Shown here piece after piece: positions 1 to 7,594 of a DNA stretch of 34,522 bases. Source of the stretch: Candidatus Daviesbacteria bacterium (GTDB lineage Bacteria > Patescibacteriota > Microgenomatia > Daviesbacterales > UBA10151); assembly GCA_030648645.1 (NCBI GenBank), contig JAUSHL010000014.1, positions 1 through 34,522 of the forward strand, given 5' to 3'. Every line of letters begins with the position of its first letter. The first letter of the stretch is position 1. Position numbers and translations under genes: made by a program. The notes below the pieces were generated by a model. It was not told the origin of the DNA. It was given only the letters and a program-made list of their open reading frames with translations, and did no database searches.

Positions 1-1
1 A

Positions 2-640
2 AAATGGTCTCCAGAGATGGCTTATGTCTTAGGATTCTTTACTGCGGATGGGAATATGATTAAGAATAAGCGAGGTGCGCATTTTGTGAGTTTTTATAGT
101 ACAGATAGGGATCTATTAGAAAAAGTTAAATTAAATCTTAAATCCAATCTTAAAGTTTCCGCAAGAAAGATTAACCCCAAATATCCTAATCATAAACAAT
201 CCTATGTACTGCAAATTGGTAGTAAGGAGATATTCAATGATTTATTGAGCTTAGGCATGACGCCCAATAAGAGTTTAACCATTATAATGCCTGTTGTGCC
301 CAAAAAGTTTTTGCCTCATTTCTTGAGAGGGTATTTTGACGGCGACGGCCATGTTTCTGTGTCTACTTATCAACAAAAGGATAGAAAAAATAAAAGCACC
401 GTTATTATAACGGGCTTTACTTCTGGGAGTAAGAAATTTTTGGTAGAACTTATGAAGGTGTTAAAGAAAAGTAAAATTATTGAAGGGGGAACTTTATATA
501 AAACTGATGGTTACCATTTATGTTTTTCCACTCATGATAGTTTGAAGTTATATAACTTTATGTATCAGAAAGAAAAAGACTTGTATTTAGCTAGAAAAAA
601 AGTTATATTTGAGCGGTATTTTAATGTGTTGGGGGTGTAG
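2..640 (+). CDS. LAGLIDADG homing endonuclease, N-terminus cut by window start
   Basis: Frame is open to the window edge (KWSPEMAYVLGFFTADG...). Two LAGLIDADG-like motifs: YVLGFFTADG and FLRGYFDGDG. Stop TAG at 638-640 lies inside the tRNA-Asp gene. Confidence 0.85.
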   Translation, partial: KWSPEMAYVLGFFTADGNMIKNKRGAHFVSFYSTDRDLLEKVKLNLKSNLKVSARKINPKYPNHKQSYVLQIGSKEIFNDLLSLGMTPNKSLTIIMPVVPKKFLPHFLRGYFDGDGHVSVSTYQQKDRKNKSTVIITGFTSGSKKFLVELMKVLKKSKIIEGGTLYKTDGYHLCFSTHDSLKLYNFMYQKEKDLYLARKKVIFERYFNVLGV

Positions 641-911
641 CTCAATTGGTTAGAGCGCTTCCCTGTAGATTTACTGCAGCTCTCCGTTGAAAGGCGGTTT
701 GAAACACTTCGGGATAACGGTGAAGGCTAAGTCTTTAAAGATATGCGAACACCGTGGGAACCTTTTCTTTTGGAAAGGGGCGCCGTAGAGACTAGATACC
801 GAAGCTCCTAAGTCCTAAATGATATGGAGATGATATAGTCCATGCCGCTATGAAAATAGTGGATTACATGCACGGAAGAGGTTGCGGGTTCGAGTCCCGT
901 CGATCCCGCCA
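631..911 (+). tRNA. tRNA-Asp(GTC) interrupted by a group I intron (exons 631-666 and 871-908; CC at 909-910 plus A of the polX ATG gives CCA)
   Basis: GGGGGTG-TA-GCTC-AATTGGTTA-GAGC-G-CTTCC-CTGT | CAC-GGAAG-AGGTT-GCGGG-TTCGAGT-CCCGT-CGATCCC-G. Joined exons give anticodon loop CTGTCAC with a perfect 5-bp anticodon stem. Confidence 0.85.
667..870 (+). ncRNA. Group I self-splicing intron (~204 nt, no internal ORF)
   Basis: 5' exon ends in U; P1 CUGU/GCAG with U.G at the splice site; P3 CTTCGG/CCGAAG; P4 CGGTG/CACCG; P7 GACTA/TAGTC (GAGACTAGATACC ... GATATAGTCC); P8 CTCC/GGAG; P9 CCGCTAT-GAAA-ATAGTGG; intron ends in G. Confidence 0.88.
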
Positions 912-2716
912 TGGACACCTCAAATACTGAAGTTGCGAGAAAGTTAAGAGAAGTAGCTGCAGCGTACACTCTCAAACGAGGGAATCTGTTTCAGATCAGG
1001 GCTTATGAAAATGCTGCAACTTCTATTGAACATTTAACTTCTGAGATAAAAGATCTTTGGGAGGAGGAGAATTTAGACCAGATTCCCGGTATTGGAGATA
1101 GTTTAAAAGAGCATCTTGATGAACTTTTTAAAACAGGCAAAGTTAAACACTGGGAAGAAGTTAAAAAAGGTATTCCAGAACAAACTTTTGAATTTTTAGA
1201 AATCTCAGGGATTGGTCCTAAAACAGCTTTAAAATTGGCTAAATTGGGGGTAAAAGATACAAAAGATCTAGAAAATATGATTAAGACAGGGGAGCTTTTG
1301 AAAAAAGGCATTTCTGAAAAATTGGTTAAAAAAATCAGATCAGGATTAAATCAGAGATTTTATGCTCAAACAGGAAGAATGCTTTTACCCTTCGCTTTTG
1401 CTCAAACAGGAAAAGTTTTAGAGTATCTAAAAAAGAGTTCGGATATAGAAAAAGCTGATGCTTTAGGATCACTTCGGAGAATGGTTTCTACAATAGGGGA
1501 TTTAGATTTTTCTGTGGCATCTAAAAATCCCCAAAAAGCTATCGAATATATTGTATCTCTGCCCGGTATTGCAAAAATTATTGAGAAGGGAGAAAAAAAG
1601 GTATCTGTGGCATTAGCTTCCGGATTACAATTGGACTTCATAGTTACCATATCTGATTCATATGGGGCTTTATTACAGCATTTTACAGGCTCTAAGGCAC
1701 ATAACATTAAGCTGAGAGAAGTAGCTAATAAGATGGGGTATTCATTATCAGAACATGGAATAAAAAAAATTAAAGATAGCTCGAAAAGTCATCCTGAACT
1801 TGTTTCAGGATCTAAGATGCCGAAACTAGTTCGGCATGACAAATTACTAATTTCTGCTAAAACAGAAGAGGATCTTTATAAAATATTGGGAATGGATTGG
1901 ATTCCACCGGAGATAAGAGAGGATACCGGTGAGATCGAAGCCGGATTAAAACATAATTTACCAAAGCTGGTGGAACTGGGAGATATAAAAGGGGATTTGC
2001 ATATACATTCTAACTTAATAATTAAATCCTCACATGATGTTGGAGCAAATAGTGTTCAGGAAATTGTGAAAGAAGCAAAGAAGCTTGGTTATAAATATAT
2101 TGGCATTTCTGACCATCAACCATCACAATCTGAACACAATAAGGAACAAATGATTAAAGTCCTACAAGATAGAAAAAATGCTATTGAACACATAAATTAC
2201 TCACAACGGGACATCCGAGTACTAAATTTACTCGAAGTAGATATTCTGCCTGATGGATCGCTAGGTGTGCCAGATGAAGCATTAAAACTTCTTGATTTTG
2301 CGTTGGCTGGAGTTCATTCAGCACATCATCAGCCAAAAGAGAAAATGACTGAAAGAATTTTAAAAGCTTTAGCTAACCCTTGTGTGAGGATTTTAACTCA
2401 TCCCACTAATAGATTGATTAACCAAAGAGAAGCTTCGGATGTTGATTGGATAGAAATTTTTAAATTTGCCGGAAAGAATAATAAGGCTTTGGAAATAAGT
2501 TCTTTTCCGGAAAGATTGGATTTGCCGGATACTTTGGTCAGACAAGCGAAAGATTATGAAGTAAAATTTGTTATTAATACTGATGCTCATCAAATAAATC
2601 AAATGGAACTTATGAAGTTTGGAGTAAGTGTAGCAAGACGCGGTTGGGCAGAAAATGAAGATATTATCAATTCTTGGGATTTAAAAAAATTGACATCGTG
2701 GTTCGGAATAGACTAA
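911..2716 (+). CDS. polX: DNA polymerase/3'-5' exonuclease PolX (Pol X + PHP domains)
   Basis: N-term EVARKLREVAAAYTLKRGNLFQIRAYENAA, HhH motifs, GDLDFSVA, PHP motifs GDLHIHSN and ISDHQ. Carries an in-frame palindromic repeat. Confidence 0.92.
   Translation: MDTSNTEVARKLREVAAAYTLKRGNLFQIRAYENAATSIEHLTSEIKDLWEEENLDQIPGIGDSLKEHLDELFKTGKVKHWEEVKKGIPEQTFEFLEISGIGPKTALKLAKLGVKDTKDLENMIKTGELLKKGISEKLVKKIRSGLNQRFYAQTGRMLLPFAFAQTGKVLEYLKKSSDIEKADALGSLRRMVSTIGDLDFSVASKNPQKAIEYIVSLPGIAKIIEKGEKKVSVALASGLQLDFIVTISDSYGALLQHFTGSKAHNIKLREVANKMGYSLSEHGIKKIKDSSKSHPELVSGSKMPKLVRHDKLLISAKTEEDLYKILGMDWIPPEIREDTGEIEAGLKHNLPKLVELGDIKGDLHIHSNLIIKSSHDVGANSVQEIVKEAKKLGYKYIGISDHQPSQSEHNKEQMIKVLQDRKNAIEHINYSQRDIRVLNLLEVDILPDGSLGVPDEALKLLDFALAGVHSAHHQPKEKMTERILKALANPCVRILTHPTNRLINQREASDVDWIEIFKFAGKNNKALEISSFPERLDLPDTLVRQAKDYEVKFVINTDAHQINQMELMKFGVSVARRGWAENEDIINSWDLKKLTSWFGID
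1788..1840. repeat. Palindromic repeat inserted in frame in polX
   Basis: GTCATCCTGAACTTGTTTCAGGATCTAAGATGCCGAAACTAGTTCGGCATGAC: GTCAT...ATGAC ends and two internal hairpins; translated SHPELVSGSKMPKLVRHD. Confidence 0.85.
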
Positions 2717-2725
2717 AATAAATCA

Positions 2726-3277
2726 ATGATAGCTTTTTACATTTTTGCAGCAGCAGTTTTTTTTATTCTAATTTGGTTTTTGGTAACTTACAATTATTTG
2801 GTCACTCTCCGGAATAGAGTTAGAGAGGCTTGGTCTCAAATTGATGTCCAATTAAAAAGAAGATCTTCTTTAATTCCTAATTTAGTAGAAGTTGTGAAAG
2901 GTTATGCTAAACATGAAAAAAGTGTTTTTGAAGAGGTAACAAAGGCAAGAACAGCTTTGATGGATGCCAAAAAACCTGGAGAAAAAGCAGTTGCCAATGA
3001 TATGTTGACTGGAGCGCTGAAATCTCTTTTTGCGGTGGCAGAAGCTTATCCAAATCTTAAGGCTTCCGAGAATTTTAAAGAGCTTCAGGCAGAAGTTTCC
3101 GATACTGAAAATAAAGTTGCAGCCTCAAGACAATTTTATAATACCAATGTTTTAGATCTAAATAATTCTTTGCAAACTATTCCTTCAATGTGGGTAGGAT
3201 CAATGTTTGGTTTTAAAAATGAAGAATTCTTTAAAGCTTCAGAGTCCGAAAAAGCAGATATTAAAGTTAAATTCTAA
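2726..3277 (+). CDS. lemA: LemA family protein
   Basis: N-terminal TM helix then [43 protein letters not shown], typical of LemA. Confidence 0.92.
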   Translation: MIAFYIFAAAVFFILIWFLVTYNYLVTLRNRVREAWSQIDVQLKRRSSLIPNLVEVVKGYAKHEKSVFEEVTKARTALMDAKKPGEKAVANDMLTGALKSLFAVAEAYPNLKASENFKELQAEVSDTENKVAASRQFYNTNVLDLNNSLQTIPSMWVGSMFGFKNEEFFKASESEKADIKVKF

Positions 3278-3287
3278 CCCTAATGTT

Positions 3288-3320
3288 GTCATTGCGAAGA
3301 ACGAAGTGACGAAGCAATCT
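3288..3320. repeat. CATTGCGAG-type repeat
   Basis: GTCATTGCGAAGAACGAAGTGACGAAGCAATCT. Confidence 0.75.
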
Positions 3321-3324
3321 TAAA

Positions 3325-3978
3325 TTAATTAAATTTTTTCCAAATACCTTCAGAAATTACTGAGATCTTACCATTGATAACGACAAGAGCACTGTTATCA
3401 TCTAACGCATAAATTGATTCTTTTGTTTCGTCCGCAATTTTTTGCATATTTTCTAAAGTCATTTTTGGGAAAAAGTTATTATTAAGATGAGGTCTAATAT
3501 GGAAATCAAGATAACCCAAGCCAGCATTATTATCCATATCATCATTTTCTCCATAGAGCCTCTGGGAGTCACTTAAGGAAATGTCTTTTGTTACTACAAC
3601 ACTTCCTGCAGAAACACCAACCCAAATTCTGGTTTTTAAAAGTTCTGGGAGTAAATCAGATAGACCAGATTTCTTGATCCAATAAATTAAATGGCAAGTA
3701 TTTCCTCCCTCAACAAAGAATATATCTGCTTCTTCTAGTCTTTTTTGCCAGATAGTTTTTGGTAAAGCAGAAATATCAACTATATCAACGGATAAGAACC
3801 TAAGTTCCTGAAGCTTTTTCAAATCATCAATCAGCCACCATTTATCTCCCTCTTCAACATTGGAAGCTGTGGGAATAAAAGCCACTTTGAGTTGATCAAA
3901 TGGTTTCCCAGCAAGTTTTAGTAAAGCTTGGATTATTGTTTGGTTTTCTAACCCACCAGATGTTAAAAGAAGTTTCAT
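3325..3978 (-). CDS. Peptidase S51-like (dipeptidase E family)
   Basis: MKLLLTSGG..., FVEGGNTCHLIYW, GVSAGSVV nucleophile motif. Confidence 0.85.
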   Translation of the reverse strand: MKLLLTSGGLENQTIIQALLKLAGKPFDQLKVAFIPTASNVEEGDKWWLIDDLKKLQELRFLSVDIVDISALPKTIWQKRLEEADIFFVEGGNTCHLIYWIKKSGLSDLLPELLKTRIWVGVSAGSVVVTKDISLSDSQRLYGENDDMDNNAGLGYLDFHIRPHLNNNFFPKMTLENMQKIADETKESIYALDDNSALVVINGKISVISEGIWKKFN

Positions 3979-4006
3979 TAAAATTAATTATATCAGAAAT
4001 AAAATT

Positions 4007-4095
4007 GTCATTGCGAGCAAGTTTACCTTGAGCGAAGTCGAAGGGAAGTAATCTAATTTGGGATTGCCGCGCTCCTTTCAGTCGCTCGCAATGAC
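4007..4095. repeat. CATTGCGAG-type repeat, terminal inverted
   Basis: GTCATTGCGAGCAAG ... CTCGCAATGAC. Confidence 0.8.
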
Positions 4096-4099
4096 AAGA

Positions 4100-4393
4100 T
4101 TAGACAATATTTTCATATAGATCCTCGAAGCTGGGATTAAAGGATTTTATTAGGTCTAACTTTTTTTTACGTGAGCCACCTTTAATTTGTTTCTCTCTAT
4201 TTATTGCTTCCTTAATATCTTCATAAACTTCAAACCAGACAAGTTTGCTGATATTATACTGAGAAGTAAATCCAGGTACTAGTTTTTCTCGATGTTCATA
4301 AATTCTTCTTACAAGATTATTTGTTACTCCAGTATAAAGGACATTATTTATTTTATTCGTGGCAATATAGACATAATAATATTTGATTTGCAT
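4100..4393 (-). CDS. GIY-YIG endonuclease domain protein (UPF0213-like)
   Basis: MQIKYYYVYIATNKINNVLYTGVTNNLVRRIYEHREK...; the longer ORF start (4516) reads through repeats, so the internal ATG at 4393 is preferred. Confidence 0.85.
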   Translation of the reverse strand: MQIKYYYVYIATNKINNVLYTGVTNNLVRRIYEHREKLVPGFTSQYNISKLVWFEVYEDIKEAINREKQIKGGSRKKKLDLIKSFNPSFEDLYENIV

Positions 4394-4409
4394 ATACACA
4401 TTATAATAG

Positions 4410-4499
4410 AGATTGCTTTGCTTCGCTCGCAATGACAGTGATATAAGTTCGCAATGACAGAAAAAGGAATGAGATTGCTTCGCTTTGCTCGCAATGACA
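4410..4499. repeat. Two CATTGCGAG-type repeat copies
   Basis: GATTGCTTTGCTTCGCTCGCAATGAC and GATTGCTTCGCTTTGCTCGCAATGAC. Confidence 0.75.
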
Positions 4500-4548
4500 A
4501 GTCTGTACATTCGCAATCAGGAAAATAAAATGCTAGAATTATCACAAT

Positions 4549-5493
4549 ATGGCCACAGTTAATACTGCTTGGGATCAGAGATCTTCTAATATTTTTAAGA
4601 CTTGGGTAATTATGTTTTTCTTTACCCTATTTACAATAGTGGTGGCTTATGTTTTAGCTTTAGGATTTGGTCCGGCGGATGGTGGATTTGGAGGAGTTGG
4701 AATAGTTGGTATAGCTCTCATAATTGCAGGAGTTATGAATATTGTTTCCTATTATTATTCAGATAAAATTGTTTTGGGAATTTCCGGAGCCAAAGAGTTG
4801 AAACACAATACCAACAAAGAAATTTATCATTTGGTGGAAAATCTGTGCATAGCATCAGGACTTCCCACTCCTAAAATTTATATTATTGATGATAGTGCAA
4901 CAAATGCTTTTGCTACCGGTCGTGATCCAAAGCATTCTGCTATAGCTCTTACTTCCGGCATTATTGATAAATTACATAAAGCGGAACTTGAAGCAGTAAT
5001 TGCGCATGAACTTTCTCATATTGGAAACAGAGATACTCTTTTAATGGCTGTTGTTGCGGTACTTGTCGGTTCAATTGCGCTTTTGGCTGATTTTTATCTA
5101 AGATCATTGTGGTTTAAAGACAGCGATAGTGACAGTAAGGGCAATGCAATTTTTTTAATTTTAGCAATTGTAGCTGCTGTTTTGGCACCTTTGGTTGCAA
5201 CTTTAATTCAACTGGCAGTATCAAGGAGGAGAGAGTTTTTAGCAGATAGCTCAGGTGTACTTTTAACAAGATATCCTAAGGGTCTGGAAGATGCCTTGCT
5301 GAAGATTTCAGCGGATAAAGAACCATTGGAAGTAGCTAATCGTGGTACAGCACATTTATACATTATAAATCCTTTAAAAGGGCAACAGGCAGTGGGTTGG
5401 TTTGCAGGATTATTCAACACTCATCCCCCAATTCCCGCCCGTATTAAAGCCCTTCAGGAAATGGAAGGTTTATCCACCGAAGCCTCGGCGTAG
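4549..5493 (+). CDS. htpX: Zinc metalloprotease HtpX homolog
   Basis: TM helices, HELSHIGNRD zinc motif, C-terminal RRREFLADSSG and HPPIPARIKAL. Confidence 0.93.
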   Translation: MATVNTAWDQRSSNIFKTWVIMFFFTLFTIVVAYVLALGFGPADGGFGGVGIVGIALIIAGVMNIVSYYYSDKIVLGISGAKELKHNTNKEIYHLVENLCIASGLPTPKIYIIDDSATNAFATGRDPKHSAIALTSGIIDKLHKAELEAVIAHELSHIGNRDTLLMAVVAVLVGSIALLADFYLRSLWFKDSDSDSKGNAIFLILAIVAAVLAPLVATLIQLAVSRRREFLADSSGVLLTRYPKGLEDALLKISADKEPLEVANRGTAHLYIINPLKGQQAVGWFAGLFNTHPPIPARIKALQEMEGLSTEASA

Positions 5494-5512
5494 GTGGACA
5501 AGATTTAATAAA

Positions 5513-5582
5513 GATTGCTCCTGCCCGCCATCGCTTCGCTTAGGCGATAGCAGGCGGGTCGTCGCAGACTCCTCGCAATGAC
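5513..5582. repeat. Composite palindromic repeat (a second palindrome nested in a CATTGCGAG-type repeat)
   Basis: GATTGCTCCTGCCCGCCATCGCTTCGCTTAGGCGATAGCAGGCGGGTCGTCGCAGACTCCTCGCAATGACA. Confidence 0.7.
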
Positions 5583-5600
5583 AGCCTCATTCAGAGTATA

Positions 5601-5662
5601 AGCAGAGCTTGAAACAGCTAAAGCTGTTATAAGCGAAGCTTTCAACGGCAATAGCTGTTATA
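5601..5662. repeat. Imperfect tandem repeat, 2 x 31 bp, upstream of obg
   Basis: agcagagcttgaaacagctaaagctgttata / agcgaagctttcaacggcaatagctgttata. Confidence 0.75.
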
Positions 5663-5664
5663 AT
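5659..5664 (+). promoter_or_regulatory. -10 element TATAAT, 6 nt before the obg ATG (leaderless candidate)
   Basis: TATAAT-acacca-ATG; part of the -10 comes from the second 31-bp repeat unit. Confidence 0.6.
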
Positions 5665-5670
5665 ACACCA

Positions 5671-6645
5671 ATGTTAATTGATGAGGTAGATATTATTTTA
5701 AAAGGGGGACATGGGGGAGCAGGAAAAGTTTCTTTCCGACCTGGGGAAAGATCCGGTCCTGATGGAGGAAATGGTGGTCGTGGTGGAGATTTATATCTTA
5801 ATGTTACCTCAGATTTATTTGCCTTGAATCAATTTTCTAAAGTTAAAGAATTACAAGCTGAAAATGGAGAATATGCCGGAGGAAATTTAAAATTCGGTAA
5901 AGATGGCAAAGATTTAGAAATTTCTTTGCCACTGGGCACAACTTTGATAAATAAAGATACAGGTGACGAGTTGGAATTAAATGATTTAAATCAAAAAGTC
6001 TTGATTGCCAAAGGGGGACTTGGTGGTCGGGGAAATGCTGATTTTAAATCCTCAAGAAATACCACTCCAATGTTTGCCCAAAAAGGACTTCCCGGACAAG
6101 AATTAAATTTAAAAGTTTTATTAAAATTAATTGCTGATTTTGGATTAATTGGATTGCCAAATGCCGGTAAAAGTAGTTTATTAAATGAATTAACTTCTGC
6201 TCAAGCTAAAGTAGCAAATTATCCATTTACAACACTAGAGCCAAATTTAGGTGTTTTAAATTCAAAGGTCATCGCGGATATTCCCGGACTTATTGAAGGT
6301 GCATCAGAAGGAAAGGGATTGGGGATTAAATTTTTAAAGCATATTGAGAAAGTAAAATTATTGCTTCACTGTATTGATGCAACTTCCGAAGATGTTGTTG
6401 CAGATTATAAAGTAGTCAGAAATGAATTGGGAAATTTTTCCACCAAAGGTGGACCCTCCTCTGGAGGGAATCCTAAACTTTTGGAAAAAGAAGAAATTAT
6501 CTTACTTACAAAATCAGATTTGGTGAACGAAGAAGATTTAAGATTAAAGATTAAAGATTTAAAAAAATTTAAAAAACAGGTTTTACCTGTATCTATCCAT
6601 GATTATGATTCCTTGGAAATTTTTAAAAAAACATTAAAATCCTAA
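5671..6645 (+). CDS. obgE: GTPase Obg
   Basis: Gly-rich N-term (GGHGGAGKVSFRPGERSGPDGGNGGRGGD), G1 GLPNAGKSSLLNELT, DIPGLIEGA. Confidence 0.95.
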   Translation: MLIDEVDIILKGGHGGAGKVSFRPGERSGPDGGNGGRGGDLYLNVTSDLFALNQFSKVKELQAENGEYAGGNLKFGKDGKDLEISLPLGTTLINKDTGDELELNDLNQKVLIAKGGLGGRGNADFKSSRNTTPMFAQKGLPGQELNLKVLLKLIADFGLIGLPNAGKSSLLNELTSAQAKVANYPFTTLEPNLGVLNSKVIADIPGLIEGASEGKGLGIKFLKHIEKVKLLLHCIDATSEDVVADYKVVRNELGNFSTKGGPSSGGNPKLLEKEEIILLTKSDLVNEEDLRLKIKDLKKFKKQVLPVSIHDYDSLEIFKKTLKS

Positions 6646-6647
6646 AT

Positions 6648-7046
6648 TTATCTAAAAGATTTGCTGATAAGTTTGGCAGTAAAGACAATTTCTCTGATTT
6701 CCCCATCTTCTCCTTCAATTTCATTTACTCCAGACATTCTTTGATATTCCCTTAAATAATCAGACATAGAGGCTTTATTTTCTTTAATTTGAGATCTTAA
6801 TGATTGAACTTTATTTGCCAACTCTCCAGCCTGTGGTTGTTTTAAAATTTCTCTTTTGGTTTGGGATTTGACTTTGGCTGCCTCCTTTGCCAAATCAGAA
6901 TGTTCTTTATAAGTTGGATCATTATCCAAAATACTATCAAGCATACCTTTAGCAAGATCCATTTCTTCCCTTAATCTGTCATTACTGGAAATCAATGATT
7001 TGATCATGCTTTCCATGTTAATAATTACTGAAGCTTCATCCGGCAT
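6648..7046 (-). CDS. Hypothetical coiled-coil protein
   Basis: 132-aa ORF in an otherwise unoccupied region; heptad-like charged composition; no family recognised. Confidence 0.6.
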   Translation of the reverse strand: MPDEASVIINMESMIKSLISSNDRLREEMDLAKGMLDSILDNDPTYKEHSDLAKEAAKVKSQTKREILKQPQAGELANKVQSLRSQIKENKASMSDYLREYQRMSGVNEIEGEDGEIREIVFTAKLISKSFR

Positions 7047-7098
7047 GTATAAAAATATACAGGAAAATGGTCACTAAAAACAAGGGGTCATTTTGGTG

Positions 7099-7193
7099 TA
7101 TAAGCTAATTTAACTCGAATATTAAAACTCGTTAAATAACTTGAACCCAAAATAGCTTTTTAAAGCTATATGTTGTATTATTTTGGGTATAAT
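7099..7193 (+). repeat. Dispersed element, copy A (promoter-bearing palindrome)
   Basis: ATAAgCTAATTTAACTCG..ACTCgTTAAATA..TTGAACCCAAAATA..TATTTTGGGTATAAT; matches the reverse complement of about 16752-16850. Confidence 0.75.
7188..7193 (+). promoter_or_regulatory. -10 element TATAAT, 7 nt before the gatC ATG
   Basis: TATAAT-ccaagtt-ATG(7201). Confidence 0.65.
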
Positions 7194-7200
7194 CCAAGTT

Positions 7201-7458
7201 ATGAAGTTATCAATTGAACAAGTTAAAAAAGTGGCAAAATTGGCAAATTTATCATTAACAGCTGATGAAGAAAATTTGTATGCTGAGCAACTTTCCCAAA
7301 TATTAGATTATGTTGATCAATTAAATCAGGTTGACACCCTTGGGGTGGAGCCAACTTTTAATGTCACCGGTTTATCAAATGTAATGAGAAAAGATGAAGA
7401 CGGGAAGAGTTTGCCTAAAAATGGTCCTTATAAAACAAAAGGGGTATTTGAAGAATGA
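7201..7458 (+). CDS. gatC: Asp/Glu-tRNA(Asn/Gln) amidotransferase subunit C
   Basis: MKLSIEQVKKVAKLANLSLTADEE..., immediately before gatA; start reassigned from 7183 to 7201. Confidence 0.9.
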   Translation: MKLSIEQVKKVAKLANLSLTADEENLYAEQLSQILDYVDQLNQVDTLGVEPTFNVTGLSNVMRKDEDGKSLPKNGPYKTKGVFEE

Positions 7459-7462
7459 ATCT

Positions 7463-7586
7463 GTCATTCCTGCCCGCTTCGCCATAGCTTCAGCGAGGCG
7501 AGCGAAAGCAGGAATCCAGAATGAAGCACTAGATCCCGCATCATCAGCCAAAGGCTGATCATCCTTTGGACGAAGTGCGGGATGAC
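7463..7586. repeat. Palindromic repeat composite (GTCATTCC...GGGATGAC)
   Basis: CCTGCCCGCTTCGCCATAGCTTCAGCGAGGCGAGCGAAAGCAGG and GATCCCGCATCATCAGCCAAAGGCTGATCATCCTTTGGACGAAGTGCGGGATGAC; recurs at 9028, 14631, 22066 and 29692. Confidence 0.85.
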
Positions 7587-7594
7587 AAAAAAAT

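Noticed and set aside
1003-1707. Minus-strand ORFs antisense to polX
   Set aside because: No protein-like features; polX on the opposite strand is unambiguous.
4007-4499. Possible CRISPR-like array from recurring GCAATGAC units
   Set aside because: Irregular spacing, alternating orientation and no uniform spacers; dispersed palindromic repeats instead.
4348-4545. 65-aa minus-strand ORF and the extended N-term of the GIY-YIG ORF to 4516
   Set aside because: Sequence such as CERSKAISIIM/SLRAKQSNL is translated CATTGCGAG repeat; the internal ATG at 4393 fits the GIY-YIG domain start.
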